NCBI GenBank assembly: GCA_012839895.1
Contig: DUML01000077.1
Coordinates: forward strand, 1 to 63,272
Direction: 5' to 3'
DNA length: 63,272 bases
From: Peptococcaceae bacterium
GTDB lineage: Bacteria; Bacillota; Desulfitobacteriia; Desulfitobacteriales; Syntrophobotulaceae
A program made the translations under genes and the position numbers. The notes beneath the pieces are model-generated. The model worked only from the letters and a program-made list of their open reading frames with translations, did no database searches and was not told the DNA's origin. Shown piece after piece: positions 8,975 to 18,718 of the stretch (within the stretch, counting starts at the first letter, position 1; each line of letters opens with the position of its first letter).

Positions 8975-10863
8975 GGAACGAGCAGAGCAGTGACCGGCAG
9001 CTCCGCCCAGGCAGGAGGCATCTCCGTGGAGGATGGGCTTTAGGCCGTCCTAAAGAAAAAGCAAAAGATTTCAAGGGAACATTACGCCGTCTTTTGAAGT
9101 ATCTCAGCCCTTATAGAGGGCAAATCGCCTTGGTTTTTACAATGGCTGTCTTAAGCACGAGCTTTAGCATCCTTAGCCCCATAATTATGGGAAAAGGGAC
9201 TACGATAATTTTTGAGGGGTTTTTATTGAAACTTCAAGGCGTGCCTGGGGCGGGGGTTGATTTTCAGCACCTTGGCAGGCTGGTTTTTTCCCTTATTACC
9301 CTCTACCTTTTCAGTTCTGTTTTTAGTTATGGACAACAGTTCTTAATGGCCGGGATCGCCCAAAAAATAGTGTTTAAAATGCGCCAAGATCTCAATGTTA
9401 AATTGCATGTACTGCCTTTGCGCTATTTTGACTCCCGCACCCACGGAGAGGTGCTAAGCCGGGTCACCAATGACGTGGATACCGTCAGTACAACTTTGCA
9501 ACAAAGTCTAACCCAGCTAATCACTTCCCTGGTGACTTTGCTGGGAATTGTGCTGATGATGCTAATAATCAGCCCTCTTTTAACTTTGATAACCGCGGGA
9601 ATCCTACCGCTTTCTTTCCTGATTACGGCTCAGGTTGCGAAACATTCCCAAAAGTATTTTGCCGACCAGCAAAAAGCCCTGGGAGAATTAAACGGCCATG
9701 TGGAAGAAATGTATACAGGGCACGAAGTTATTAAAGCCTTCGGCCGGGAACGGGAATCAGTGCAAAAATTCGAAGAAATTAACGATCGGCTATATGCTTC
9801 CGGTTGGAAAGCCCAGTTTGTCTCAGGCATTATTATGCCTTTGCTTTCCTTTATTAACAATTTGGGCTATGTTTTAATTTCTGTTGTCGGCGGGATTATG
9901 GTCGCCAAGAGAAGTATCGAGATCGGCGATATTCAGGCCTTCTTGCAGTACTCCCGCCAGTTTTCCCACCCGATTGTCCAGACGGCCAGTATTGCAAATA
10001 TTTTGCAGTCTACAATTGCCGCTGCGGAAAGAGTTTTTGAGGTTTTAGACGAGGTCGAGGAAGCTCCGGAACCTAAAGAACCTCAAGTTCTTAAGTATCC
10101 CCGTGGTGAAGTGAGGTTTGAGAACATTTCTTTTGGTTACCAAGAAGGGGATGTTCTGTTTCATAACCTGAGTATTGTAGTTCGCCCGGGGGAAACTGTG
10201 GCTATTGTAGGCCCGACGGGAGCGGGGAAGACAACGCTGGTTAATCTTTTGCTGCGTTTTTATGATGTACAGGCCGGAAAGATTACTGTTGACGGTATAG
10301 ATATCCGGGATCTTTCCCGCCGGGACTTGCGCCGGATGTTTGGGATGGTTCTGCAAGATACCTGGCTCTTTAACGGGACGATAAAAGATAATATTGCTTA
10401 TGGACGGGAAGGTGTCGGCAAGGAAGATATCATCAGGGCAGCCCGGGCAGCCCATGCCGACCATTTTATCCGTACTTTGCCGGAAGGTTACGAAACAGTT
10501 CTAAACGAAGAGGCCTCAAATCTCTCCCAGGGGCAAAAGCAGTTGATTACAATTGCCAGGGCTATTTTGGCTGATCCCCCTATTTTAATCCTGGATGAAG
10601 CCACCAGCAGTGTCGATACCCGCACGGAGATTTTGCTGCAAAAAGCCATGACTAAATTAATGGAAGGTAGGACCTGCTTTGTAATTGCCCATCGTTTATC
10701 TACCATCCGGGATGCAGATACTATTTTGGTCATGAATAACGGTAAAATTATCGAACAAGGCAACCACCGGGAACTTTTAGCCCGCGGAGGCTTTTATGCC
10801 GAGTTGTATAACAGCCAATTCAGTACAGGCGGGCCGGCGGATTCTCCGGGGCAAGAGAGTTAA
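8971..10863 (+). CDS. ABC exporter half-transporter, canonical-Glu subunit
   Basis: The 630-residue partner of the preceding gene has a basic N-terminal tail of about 45 residues, six membrane segments (about 45-350) and a nucleotide-binding domain with Walker A GPTGAGKTT (about 414), signature LSQGQKQL (about 518) and Walker B LILDEATSSVD. It carries the catalytic Glu missing from its neighbour, while its own signature is altered (LSQGQ rather than LSGGQ). This complementary pattern is the hallmark of heterodimeric exporters with one degenerate site (TM287/288, LmrCD, YheHI). Start at ATG 8971, translationally coupled. Substrate unknown. Confidence 0.9.
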   Translation: MRNEQSSDRQLRPGRRHLRGGWALGRPKEKAKDFKGTLRRLLKYLSPYRGQIALVFTMAVLSTSFSILSPIIMGKGTTIIFEGFLLKLQGVPGAGVDFQHLGRLVFSLITLYLFSSVFSYGQQFLMAGIAQKIVFKMRQDLNVKLHVLPLRYFDSRTHGEVLSRVTNDVDTVSTTLQQSLTQLITSLVTLLGIVLMMLIISPLLTLITAGILPLSFLITAQVAKHSQKYFADQQKALGELNGHVEEMYTGHEVIKAFGRERESVQKFEEINDRLYASGWKAQFVSGIIMPLLSFINNLGYVLISVVGGIMVAKRSIEIGDIQAFLQYSRQFSHPIVQTASIANILQSTIAAAERVFEVLDEVEEAPEPKEPQVLKYPRGEVRFENISFGYQEGDVLFHNLSIVVRPGETVAIVGPTGAGKTTLVNLLLRFYDVQAGKITVDGIDIRDLSRRDLRRMFGMVLQDTWLFNGTIKDNIAYGREGVGKEDIIRAARAAHADHFIRTLPEGYETVLNEEASNLSQGQKQLITIARAILADPPILILDEATSSVDTRTEILLQKAMTKLMEGRTCFVIAHRLSTIRDADTILVMNNGKIIEQGNHRELLARGGFYAELYNSQFSTGGPADSPGQES

Positions 10864-10964
10864 AAAGGAGAATTTGCTGGATTACCGAATTATTATAATA
10901 ACATTATGAGTATCATAATAAACTTCTTGTATGAGAAGGAAAACAAAAAACAAAGAAATAAAGA

Positions 10965-11050
10965 AGCAAAGAATCAATGAAGCAAAGAATCAATGAAGCG
11001 ATAAAGCAATAACGTAATAACGTAATAACATGATAAAGCAATAAAACATA
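10965..11050. repeat. Short AT-rich tandem repeats between the exporter and the plsY-like gene
   Basis: A 16-base unit (AGCAAAGAATCAATGA) is repeated head to tail at 10965-10980 and 10981-10996. It is followed by an 8-9 base motif (ATAACGTA) in two or three copies and degenerate AGCAATAA units to about 11050. The 230-base gap 10864-11093 holds no gene and no clear terminator. Confidence 0.7.
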
Positions 11051-11093
11051 GATGCAATAATTCAAAATGTTAGTGTGGAGGAAACGGTGACCC

Positions 11094-11744
11094 TTGGAGT
11101 ATTTTCTAATCGTTATTTATTGTGTGTTTTGTTACATATTAGGCTGGTTCTTAAGCGGCTATTTTGTAGTGCGCTTTTTGGGGCACATGGATATCCGCCA
11201 AGAGGGAAGCGAAAATCCCGGCGCTTTAAACGCCGGGAGGGTTCTAGGAGCCAAAGGTTTTATCCTGACTTTACTGGGGGATGGGGGTAAAGGTGCGGCG
11301 GTTGTGGCTTTTGGGTTTCAGCTGGGGTTTTCCCAGGAGGTTGTTCTCCTTGGTTTAACAGCCGCAGTAGCCGGCCACATCTGGCCGCTCCCCTTTAAGT
11401 TCCGCGGAGGAAAAGGGGCTGCGACTTTTCTCGGAGGGCTTTTAATCTACCATTCTCCCAGCCTGCTCTTCTTATTAGCGGTTACGGCCCTTGGCCGGTT
11501 ATTTTGGAGGGAATTTACAGCCTGTGGGCTCTTGGCTGTCTTAATCTGGCCTATTTTTTTCTGTTTTGGGAATGGCCAGGGAGAGCGGGGCTTAATGTTA
11601 ACGGCGCTGTCCGGAGTGTTGACAGCAATTATTCTGTTGGCCCACCGTCAGAACATCCGAGGATATTATGAAAAGTATTACAGAAAAAAGGATTTACAGA
11701 AAAACGCTTCAGGAGTGAGGGACAAAAATGGCCATTACTTATAA
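11094..11744 (+). CDS. PlsY-like glycerol-3-phosphate acyltransferase family membrane protein
   Basis: The 216-residue protein has several membrane segments and the three PlsY signature motifs: GSENPGALNAGR (PlsY GSGNPGATN), LLGDGGKGAA, and GHIWPLPFKFRGGKGAAT. A late HRQNIRGYY matches the HRxNI motif. PlsY transfers the acyl group from acyl-phosphate to glycerol-3-phosphate in the membrane. Departures such as Glu for Gly in motif 1 suggest a paralogue rather than the main PlsY. TTG at 11094 is the start, with GGAGG about 12 bases upstream. It overlaps the next gene by 17 bases, so the two are co-transcribed and possibly functionally linked; an acyltransferase next to a GNAT-aminotransferase fusion hints at a lipid or amino-lipid product, which is speculation. 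Confidence 0.75.
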   Translation: MEYFLIVIYCVFCYILGWFLSGYFVVRFLGHMDIRQEGSENPGALNAGRVLGAKGFILTLLGDGGKGAAVVAFGFQLGFSQEVVLLGLTAAVAGHIWPLPFKFRGGKGAATFLGGLLIYHSPSLLFLLAVTALGRLFWREFTACGLLAVLIWPIFFCFGNGQGERGLMLTALSGVLTAIILLAHRQNIRGYYEKYYRKKDLQKNASGVRDKNGHYL

Positions 11745-13289
11745 AATTGCTTCCACTGCCGAGGAATTTGAACAGATTCACCGTTTAAACTATCAAACTT
11801 TTGTCCTGGAAATCCCCCAGCATAGCCCCAATGAAGAAAAGAAACTTGTGGACCGCTTTCATCTCCAGAATACCTACCTGATAGCCTGTGCTGCAAACAA
11901 AGTGGTTGGAATGGTGGCCGTGCGCGACCAAAGGCCTTTTTCCCTGGATGAAAAATTGGAAAATCTAGACCGGTATCTTCCCAAACATCAGGCTGTCTGT
12001 GAAATAAGGCTGTTAGCTGTTGAGAAAAAATACCGTCAAAGCAGGGTTTTTTTTGGCCTGGCTCAGTTTATTGCTAATTACTGCCTGGAGCAGGGCTATG
12101 ATTTGGCAATAATGTCCGGCACAGTCCGGCAGCTTAAATTGTACCGCCAGATGGGATTTGTACCTTTTGCTAAGTTAGTTGGTACGGAGGAGGCCCTTTA
12201 TCAGCCTATGTACCTGACGAAAGAAACTTTTCTGGCTTCTTTAGCAGGCCGTCTCCGTTCCTGCCGGCTATCCTTCCTGCCGGGCCCAGTACCAATCAGA
12301 CCGGAGGTTGCCGCTTCCTTGCAGGGTGAGGCTATCTCTCACCGTTCCAAAGCTTTGCAAAGGCTTATGGCTGGGGTTAAAAAGAAACTTAAAGCTAGAA
12401 CGGGTTCTCCCCATGTCCAGGTCCTGCTCGGGACGGGAACCCTGGCAAATGACTGCATTGCAGCACAGTTAAAACTGAAAGGAGAAAAGGGGCTTATCCT
12501 GGCCAACGGGGAGTTTGGCGAGAGGCTAATTGATCACGCTGCCAGAGCAGGGCTTCAATATGCCGTTTATTCCCAACCCTGGGGGCAGCCTTTGGACCGG
12601 GCTGCCATAGCCGCTCTTCTCCAGAAGGAAAAGGCTAAATGGCTCTGGGCTGTTTCGGGGAGACATCAACCGGGATGCTTAACGATCTGAAAATGTTAAA
12701 AGAGTTGGCGGCACAGTACAAAGTCCGCTTATGCTTGGATGCCATCAGTGTCCTGGGCGTCCTGCCCTTGGATTTAAAAGATGTCTATATGGCTTCGGGT
12801 GTCAGCGGTAAAGGTCTAGGGAGCTATACCGGCTTGGCTTTTGTTTTCCACCAGGAAGAAATAGAGCCTTGTCCTACTCTTCCCCGTTATTTAGATCTGG
12901 GGCTCTACCAAAAAAACGGGAGTATTCCCTTTTCCCACTCCTCTAATTTGCTCCAAGCTTTGCATACCGCTTTGGAAGAAAATTATTTAGAAAATTATGG
13001 GGTGCTGAAGAAAAACTTTAGTTTTCTCTACCGGGAGATTAAAAACTTAAGTCTACCGATTCTTGTGCCCGAGGAGTTGTCCATGCCTTATATCCTGACC
13101 ATCCCTCTCCCTGCCGCGAAATCAGCTGTGGATTTAGGGGATAGACTTGCTTTGTACGGTTATAAGCTTCATTATGAAAGCGCTTACTTGCGGGAGAGGA
13201 ACTGGCTGCAAATCAGTATCCTCGGCCGGGAAGAAGGAGAAATCAGGGAGATGTTAAATGTTTTGCGGAAAATCAGCAAAGACTATTAA
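11728..13289 (+). pseudogene. GNAT acetyltransferase-class V aminotransferase fusion, interrupted by one frameshift
   Basis: Codons 1-165 form a GNAT-like N-acyltransferase domain (VVGMVAVRD, CEIRLLAVEKKYRQSRVFFGL, YRQMGFVPF). The remainder is a fold-type I, class V aminotransferase (PucG/alanine-glyoxylate type). The first frame runs to 12690; the aminotransferase continues in another frame from about 12660 to 13289. The junction lies in TTTCGGGG (about 12653-12660): inserting one base would join ...KWLWAV to ETSTGMLNDL, the expected core. The PLP lysine is probably in SGKGLGSYTG near 12810. Total length is 1,562 bases, one short of a whole number of codons. It may be a recent mutation, an assembly error in a homopolymer, or less likely a programmed shift. 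Ribosome site AGGAG precedes ATG 11728. Both halves are otherwise intact. Confidence 0.75.
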
Positions 13290-13571
13290 AAGATAATTCA
13301 AGTTAACTTTAAGATATTACTCTAAGTTACTTCAAAATAACTTCAAGCCTTTAAGATTGCCTGGGTGGATTACAGCTTGAATTATTCTTTGATTACGCCC
13401 GTATCCCTACAAGTATATAACTTTTTATAAGGATAACTTTGAGCTCAAGGCTATTCCTTGGGCGGCAGGCAACTAAGAAAAGAGAATGGCTTGCTATTGG
13501 ACTAATGCTGTCTAATTAAAAGTTTAGTTAATAGCAATCATATTGAACAATAATTTTAGTGAGGTAAGGTA

Positions 13572-15137
13572 ATGAAGATTTTGTATTATGACTGTTTTTG
13601 CGGTATTAGCGGAGACATGAATCTTGGCGCCCTGATTGATTTAGGGGTAGATCAGGATTACCTTCTGGCTCAACTGGCTCTCCTTGGCTTAACAGAGGAG
13701 TATGAATTCATAGTCCGGAAAGCCGGCAAAAAAGGGATTATGGGTACTCAAGTAGAAATCCGGCTGACGGTAGAGGAAAGAAAAGGGAAAGGACAAGCTG
13801 AGCAAACCAAGCAGGGAACAGATATTTTCAAGGATAGGGAATGTGACGACAAAGAAATAAAAAATAAATTTATACATGGTGATTTGCATAACAATACCAG
13901 TAATAATATACATGATTATATACATGATAATGAGAGCAATAATAGTCATAATAAAATGCACGATAATAAACATGAAAATATACATGAAAGTATAGTAAAT
14001 AATATAGCTAATAGTAGTCATGTTAATTGCAATGCAAATAAGCATAAAAATTATCATGGTAATATTTCAGAAGATATGCATAAGAGCTCTGGAAGCAAAG
14101 TCCAAGCAAGGACTTTAAAAGACATTGAACAGATTATCACCCAAAGTCAGTTAAGTCCGGGAGTTAAAGAGCGGAGCCTGAGGATGTTTAGGCTTTTGGC
14201 TCAAGCCGAGGCAAAAGTTCACGGTTTAAGTATAGAGGAAATCCATTTTCATGAGGTGGGGGCAACCGATGCCATTTTGGATTTAGTAGGGGCAGCTATT
14301 TGCCTGGAATACCTCCAGGTAGATAAAATAATAGCCTCCCCGGTTGAACTGGGGGGAGGCTTTGTTTCCTGCGTTCATGGCATCCTGCCGGTGCCGGCTC
14401 CGGCTGTGGTGGAGCTCCTAAAGGGTGTGCCGGTCAAAAGCGGCCGGGTCCAAGCTGAAACCACCACCCCCACCGGAGCGGTGATACTTGCAGCCAATGT
14501 CCAGGAATACACTTCCAAGCTAAACTTTCAAATAAATAAGGTCGGCTATGGCTTAGGGCAAAGAGATTTGGAAATCCCTAATGTATTGAGGGTTTATTTA
14601 GGGGAAACCTGGCCTGAGGAGGTAGACTCTTTACCTGAGGAAGAAGACTCTTTATTTAGTGCAAGAGAATTTAACCAGATAAAATTGGCTAAAACACAGT
14701 GGCTGCTGGAAACGAATATTGATGACATGAATCCGGAAATATTTCCCTATGTGGAAGAAAAACTCTTGGCCCTTGGCGCTTTGGATGTTTACAAGACACC
14801 CATAATCATGAAGAAAGGGCGCTCGGCCGTAAAACTTAGTGTCCTCGCTCCCAGAGAGAAGCTTGAGACCTTACAAGAAGCTATCTTAATAGAGACTACA
14901 GCCATTGGCTTGCGCAGTTACCCAGTGCAGAAAGTGATGTTGGAAAGAAGGGTGGAAAAGGTCCAAACTCCTTACGGTGTTGTGCGAGTCAAATTCTCTT
15001 ATTTGAAGGGGCGCTTGCTTAAATATAAGGCGGAATATGAGGATTGCCAAAGGCTGGCTAAAGAAAAAGGAGTTCCATTAAGGGAAATTTATCGGGAAGT
15101 GGAGCTCGCCCTAAAGAGGAACTCTGAGGATCAGTAA
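13572..15137 (+). CDS. larC: LarC, nickel-pincer cofactor biosynthesis protein, with a His/Asn-rich insert
   Basis: The 521-residue protein starts with the LarC (DUF111) signature YYDCFCGISGDMNLGALIDLG. It continues with LAEAEAKVHG-like AQAEAKVHGLSIEEIHFHEVG, TPTGAVIL, and a C-terminal domain with TNIDDMNPEIFPYVEEKL and KKGRSAVKLSVLAP. LarC inserts nickel in a CTP-dependent step to finish the pyridinium nickel-pincer cofactor used by lactate racemase and related enzymes. Homologues have a variable His-rich loop between the domains; here it is expanded to about 70 residues (nt 13860-14085) with about a dozen His among Asn, Asp and Lys, coded by AT-rich imperfect repeats. In Lactiplantibacillus larC is expressed by frameshifting; here it is one frame. 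larB and larE are not adjacent. Start ATG follows GAGGTAAG. The 282-base gap upstream shows no gene. Confidence 0.9.
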   Translation: MKILYYDCFCGISGDMNLGALIDLGVDQDYLLAQLALLGLTEEYEFIVRKAGKKGIMGTQVEIRLTVEERKGKGQAEQTKQGTDIFKDRECDDKEIKNKFIHGDLHNNTSNNIHDYIHDNESNNSHNKMHDNKHENIHESIVNNIANSSHVNCNANKHKNYHGNISEDMHKSSGSKVQARTLKDIEQIITQSQLSPGVKERSLRMFRLLAQAEAKVHGLSIEEIHFHEVGATDAILDLVGAAICLEYLQVDKIIASPVELGGGFVSCVHGILPVPAPAVVELLKGVPVKSGRVQAETTTPTGAVILAANVQEYTSKLNFQINKVGYGLGQRDLEIPNVLRVYLGETWPEEVDSLPEEEDSLFSAREFNQIKLAKTQWLLETNIDDMNPEIFPYVEEKLLALGALDVYKTPIIMKKGRSAVKLSVLAPREKLETLQEAILIETTAIGLRSYPVQKVMLERRVEKVQTPYGVVRVKFSYLKGRLLKYKAEYEDCQRLAKEKGVPLREIYREVELALKRNSEDQ

Positions 15138-15200
15138 AGAGCAATGGACATTTTTGTGTACAATTCTGGCCAAGTCGAAAAGAGAAATTCTAAAAAATCA

Positions 15201-16298
15201 TTAAAGACCTTTAATTTTTTTTCCTTCTTTTAAGCCTTCCAGTTTGGGATTAAGAATTACAAAATCCCCTTCCTTAAGACCTTCAGTAATAGCCACCTTG
15301 CGGTCGTTTTCAAAGCCTTTAACCACAGGACGGATTTGCGCTTTCCCATCTTGTACTACCCAAACCGCTTGACCGTCATTGTAAGGGAAGATGACTGTTT
15401 TAGGAACTACCAGTTGATCTTCCTGTTTATCCAAGGTGAATTCAACATCCAAAGCATAGCCAGGTTTTAAGACTAAACCTTCCGGTATCTGGGGGTTAAT
15501 CGTAACTTTGAGGCGCTGTTCCGCCAGACCTAAAGTTGAAAGCAGCTCGACAGCCGAAGGGGCAATATGCTCGACAGTTCCCGGGAAAATAACATCGCCG
15601 CTTTTCTTATCCTGAATCAAGCGCACTTCCGTCTCAGGTTCAAGGCTGGCGGCGTCTTCAGTCAAGACATAAGTTTCTACTTTGTATTTATCACCGCTTA
15701 AAACAGTGAGCAGCGGAGCAGCCGGAGGAACCACCATTCCGTCTTTTATTTGTATTTCTGCAACTATCCCGTCCACGGGAGAAACGGCATTCCTTTGGGA
15801 GATCTGATAATTGAGCTGGTTAATCTGAGCTTGGACGGCAGAGATCAGTGCCGGGTAGTAATCGGAATTAATCGTGTTTTCAGCTTCCTCATATTCTTTG
15901 TGGCTGATTACGCCGGCTTCGTAGAGCAGTTTCTTCGTTTCTAAATCAATGGTTAACTCCTGTAAGTCTTTTTGGGCTTTTATGCTGCGCAGCTCCGCTT
16001 CCAACTGTTGAACCTGGTAACGAAGTTCCTGGCTGTCCATGCTCACCAGGAGGTCCCCGGCTTTGACTTTATCCCCTTCCTTAACATGAATACCGCTAAT
16101 TTTTCCCCCATAAAGGGAGTAAATTAATGTTTCTTTTTCTGCCCGGACCAGGCCATTTTCCCTAAAGGTTTTGGCAATGTCCTCTTTCTGCACAGTTAAT
16201 AATTCGGCGTTAAGGGGTCTTGTGGCCTCAAAGACAAGTACGGACAGGATAAAAAATCCTAAGACAGCTCCCAGAATCAGTTTCCACTTTTTTTTCAT
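15201..16298 (-). CDS. HlyD/MacA-type efflux adaptor (membrane fusion protein)
   Basis: The 365-residue protein has one N-terminal membrane anchor (about residues 4-24), a first lipoyl half-motif (GKISGIHVKEGDKVKAGDLLVSMD), an alpha-helical hairpin (about 75-150), a second lipoyl half (SPVDGIVAEIQIKDGMVV), and a beta-barrel region to the C-terminus. It would link the ABC permease to substrate delivery outside the membrane; in a single-membrane cell it acts without an outer-membrane channel, as YknX does in Bacillus. GGAGGGG lies 7 bases before the ATG. It is the last gene of the TetR-ATPase-permease-adaptor operon, 17 bases after the permease. Confidence 0.88.
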   Translation of the reverse strand: MKKKWKLILGAVLGFFILSVLVFEATRPLNAELLTVQKEDIAKTFRENGLVRAEKETLIYSLYGGKISGIHVKEGDKVKAGDLLVSMDSQELRYQVQQLEAELRSIKAQKDLQELTIDLETKKLLYEAGVISHKEYEEAENTINSDYYPALISAVQAQINQLNYQISQRNAVSPVDGIVAEIQIKDGMVVPPAAPLLTVLSGDKYKVETYVLTEDAASLEPETEVRLIQDKKSGDVIFPGTVEHIAPSAVELLSTLGLAEQRLKVTINPQIPEGLVLKPGYALDVEFTLDKQEDQLVVPKTVIFPYNDGQAVWVVQDGKAQIRPVVKGFENDRKVAITEGLKEGDFVILNPKLEGLKEGKKIKGL

Positions 16299-16315
16299 CA
16301 GTATTCCCCTCCCGG

Positions 16316-18718
16316 TTATTCTCTTGATTTTAGCACATCTACCAGACTGAGATTTTTCAGTTTACGGGCGGCCATAAGCTGAGCGAAGATTATCGAGGCA
16401 GTTGTAATCAAAAAAGCAAGAATAATGGCATCGGCGTTTACTTCCGGTGCAAAGGTAAAAACATCGCTGCCTATTCCTTCGGCCATGGCTGCCATTAAAG
16501 CTTTGGTAAGCGGAATCCCTGCCAGCATGGCAAAAAAGGACACAAACCACTGTTCAAAAGTAATGACATCCAAAACTTCTTTGGGAGACATGCCCAGGAC
16601 CATCATGGAGGCCAGCTCCCGGCTGCGTTCGGAAAGAGTAATGACGGAAGAATTATAGATAATGGCAAAACCGATAATTATGCCAAAGATAAACATAGCG
16701 TAAAACATACCGGTATATGAATCCATTAAGTCCTGCATTTGCCTTAAAAGGCTCAGGCGGTTTTCGATACCGTTAATTAGCATACTGTTGTTATATTTTT
16801 CTTTGAGGAGCGGGATGCTTTCTTCTTCAATGCTTAAGAGCAGAGCGGTAGCCAATTCTCCCTGCCCAAGAAACTCCTGCAGGGATGTTATTTCCATATA
16901 AGCATTAATCCCCACATTTTGGGGGATTACCCCTACGACGGTAAGCTCTTTTTTTATTTCGGTATTTTCAAAGAAAGGGCTCTCCACCGTAAGTACCGTT
17001 CCCGGCTCGGCTTCCAAGAGGTCCGCCAGGCGCTCGGAGATTAACACCCCGCCGGAAGGGGGGTCAAGAGTGTTGCCGCTGTTGTCAATGATGTTGTACA
17101 AGGTGCTGCCGTCTTCAATTCCCAGCAGAACAACGTCCTTTTCGTGCCAGGCATTTTGCAGTTTGACAGGGGCTTCAGCTAAAGCCTCAACATTTTTCAC
17201 CCCTGGGAAGCCGGCCAGCTCCTGTTCAGCGGCCCGTTGTTTTAAAGGGACAGCCAAAGGTATTTTCACATCGTAAGTTTCAATTTTTTCAAATTGATCA
17301 AAGAGCATGACATCGGTCAGGTTTTTAAAAGACCAGGGCAGCGCCAGGAGGGTAAAAGTAAACATCATCCCCAGGAAGAGGAAAGCGGTCCGCAGTTTAT
17401 TGCGCAGCATGTTGCGTAGGGCCATTTTCCCCTGGACGGTCAGCATTTGCCAAAAGAAAGCAAACTTTTCCAGGATAATTTTTTTCCCGGGGGGAGGAGC
17501 GACAGGGCGCATGGCTTCAGCCGGTTCCAGCTTTAAGATTTTACGGCAACCCTGATAACCTGCGGCTAAGGAAAACACTGTGGATAGTATCAAGCTCAGG
17601 AAAAAATAGCCGGGGGAAAAAGCCGCCTCCAGGCCGGGCATATTAAAATACTGGCGGTAAAGGCTTAAGAAAGGCTCGGTTAGAGCTGAGCCCAGGATCC
17701 CGCCGAGAAGGCCTCCGGTTAGGCCGGTAAGAAGCGCATAAGAAAGGTAATGAAGCACGATCTCTCGGTTAGTGTATCCAAATGCTTTCAGAGTCCCTAA
17801 TTGGGTCCTTTGCAGCTCAATCATTCTTTTCAACATAATATAGAGGATCATAGCAGCTACTGCTAAAAAGAGCAAAGGCATGTATTTGGCTGTAGCCCCC
17901 AAGCCGGTTAGTTCCTGGGAAAGCAGGAGATGGCTGGTTTGGTCTTTGCGGGGGTAAATGCTTTTTAAACCATAGGGTTTGAGCTCCGTTTCCAGGTAAG
18001 CTTTAACTTCCTCAAAACTGGCTCCGGGCTCCAGGGTAAAAACAAGATTATTCACAGTAGCCTTGGCGTTAAATAAGCTCTGCATTACTTCCAAAGGCAG
18101 ATACCCAATGCCAAAGGTGGCCGGGTTGGGGATAAGCTCGCTTGTTGTTCTCATAGCGTAAATAAACTCAGGGCTTTGCCCCATGCCTGTAACCTGGAAA
18201 GTTTCCTTTTTTCCTTCAATTATCAAACTGAGTTCAGCGTTAAGTTGCAGAGCGTTAGCCTCGAAAAATTTATTATCCACCCAGAGATTTAGGGAATCCT
18301 CAGTCAATGGAATGCCTTCCAAAAGGAAAACGTCATTAATTAATGATGTCTGTGAGGTATCTAGGGATACTAGGCGAAGGTAGATGTTGTCTTCCGCCTC
18401 CGGGAAAGAATGGATGGCATTGCCACCTTTTTCTATGGGGTTAATTACCCGGACATCTTTAATCAGCCTGCCTTGGATCTGGGCAATACCGTCTATTTGG
18501 GCTAATTTGGCCACTTGGTTATAGGGGTAGGCTTGAACATCCACAAAGCCATCGGCAAAATTTTGTTTTTCATAGAAGGATTGCTGGGCGAGCCGCAGAT
18601 TGTCCATGACCATTGACAAAGAAGTATAAACCATCAGGCCGATGGCGATAACCGTGACACAGGCGGCATAAGCGCCTTTTTGTTCCTTTAAGTCCCGGAG
18701 CATTTTGCGGAAGAGCAT
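16316..18718 (-). CDS. FtsX-like ABC transporter permease, two-domain
   Basis: The 800-residue protein has an N-terminal membrane segment, a large extracytoplasmic region (about 40-260), an FtsX block of three membrane segments (about 275-400), a second membrane segment near 440, another extracytoplasmic region, and a C-terminal FtsX block (about 675-790). This is the duplicated layout of large MacB/LolC-type permeases of Firmicutes. ATG 18718 was taken as start because AGGTGA precedes it by about 7 bases and it overlaps the ATPase stop codon (TGATG); TTG 18724 and GTG 18721 are too close to that site. Likely exports a peptide, antibiotic or lipid together with the neighbouring ATPase and HlyD adaptor. 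Confidence 0.87.
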   Translation of the reverse strand: MLFRKMLRDLKEQKGAYAACVTVIAIGLMVYTSLSMVMDNLRLAQQSFYEKQNFADGFVDVQAYPYNQVAKLAQIDGIAQIQGRLIKDVRVINPIEKGGNAIHSFPEAEDNIYLRLVSLDTSQTSLINDVFLLEGIPLTEDSLNLWVDNKFFEANALQLNAELSLIIEGKKETFQVTGMGQSPEFIYAMRTTSELIPNPATFGIGYLPLEVMQSLFNAKATVNNLVFTLEPGASFEEVKAYLETELKPYGLKSIYPRKDQTSHLLLSQELTGLGATAKYMPLLFLAVAAMILYIMLKRMIELQRTQLGTLKAFGYTNREIVLHYLSYALLTGLTGGLLGGILGSALTEPFLSLYRQYFNMPGLEAAFSPGYFFLSLILSTVFSLAAGYQGCRKILKLEPAEAMRPVAPPPGKKIILEKFAFFWQMLTVQGKMALRNMLRNKLRTAFLFLGMMFTFTLLALPWSFKNLTDVMLFDQFEKIETYDVKIPLAVPLKQRAAEQELAGFPGVKNVEALAEAPVKLQNAWHEKDVVLLGIEDGSTLYNIIDNSGNTLDPPSGGVLISERLADLLEAEPGTVLTVESPFFENTEIKKELTVVGVIPQNVGINAYMEITSLQEFLGQGELATALLLSIEEESIPLLKEKYNNSMLINGIENRLSLLRQMQDLMDSYTGMFYAMFIFGIIIGFAIIYNSSVITLSERSRELASMMVLGMSPKEVLDVITFEQWFVSFFAMLAGIPLTKALMAAMAEGIGSDVFTFAPEVNADAIILAFLITTASIIFAQLMAARKLKNLSLVDVLKSRE

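Noticed and set aside
12639-13289. A separate aminotransferase gene starting at 12639
   Set aside because: The segment lacks the N-terminal half of the fold and begins without a ribosome site; it continues the upstream frame after a one-base shift.
13689-14057. Minus-strand Ile/Met-rich frame of 122 codons in larC
   Set aside because: It is the shadow of the AT-rich His/Asn-coding insert of LarC.
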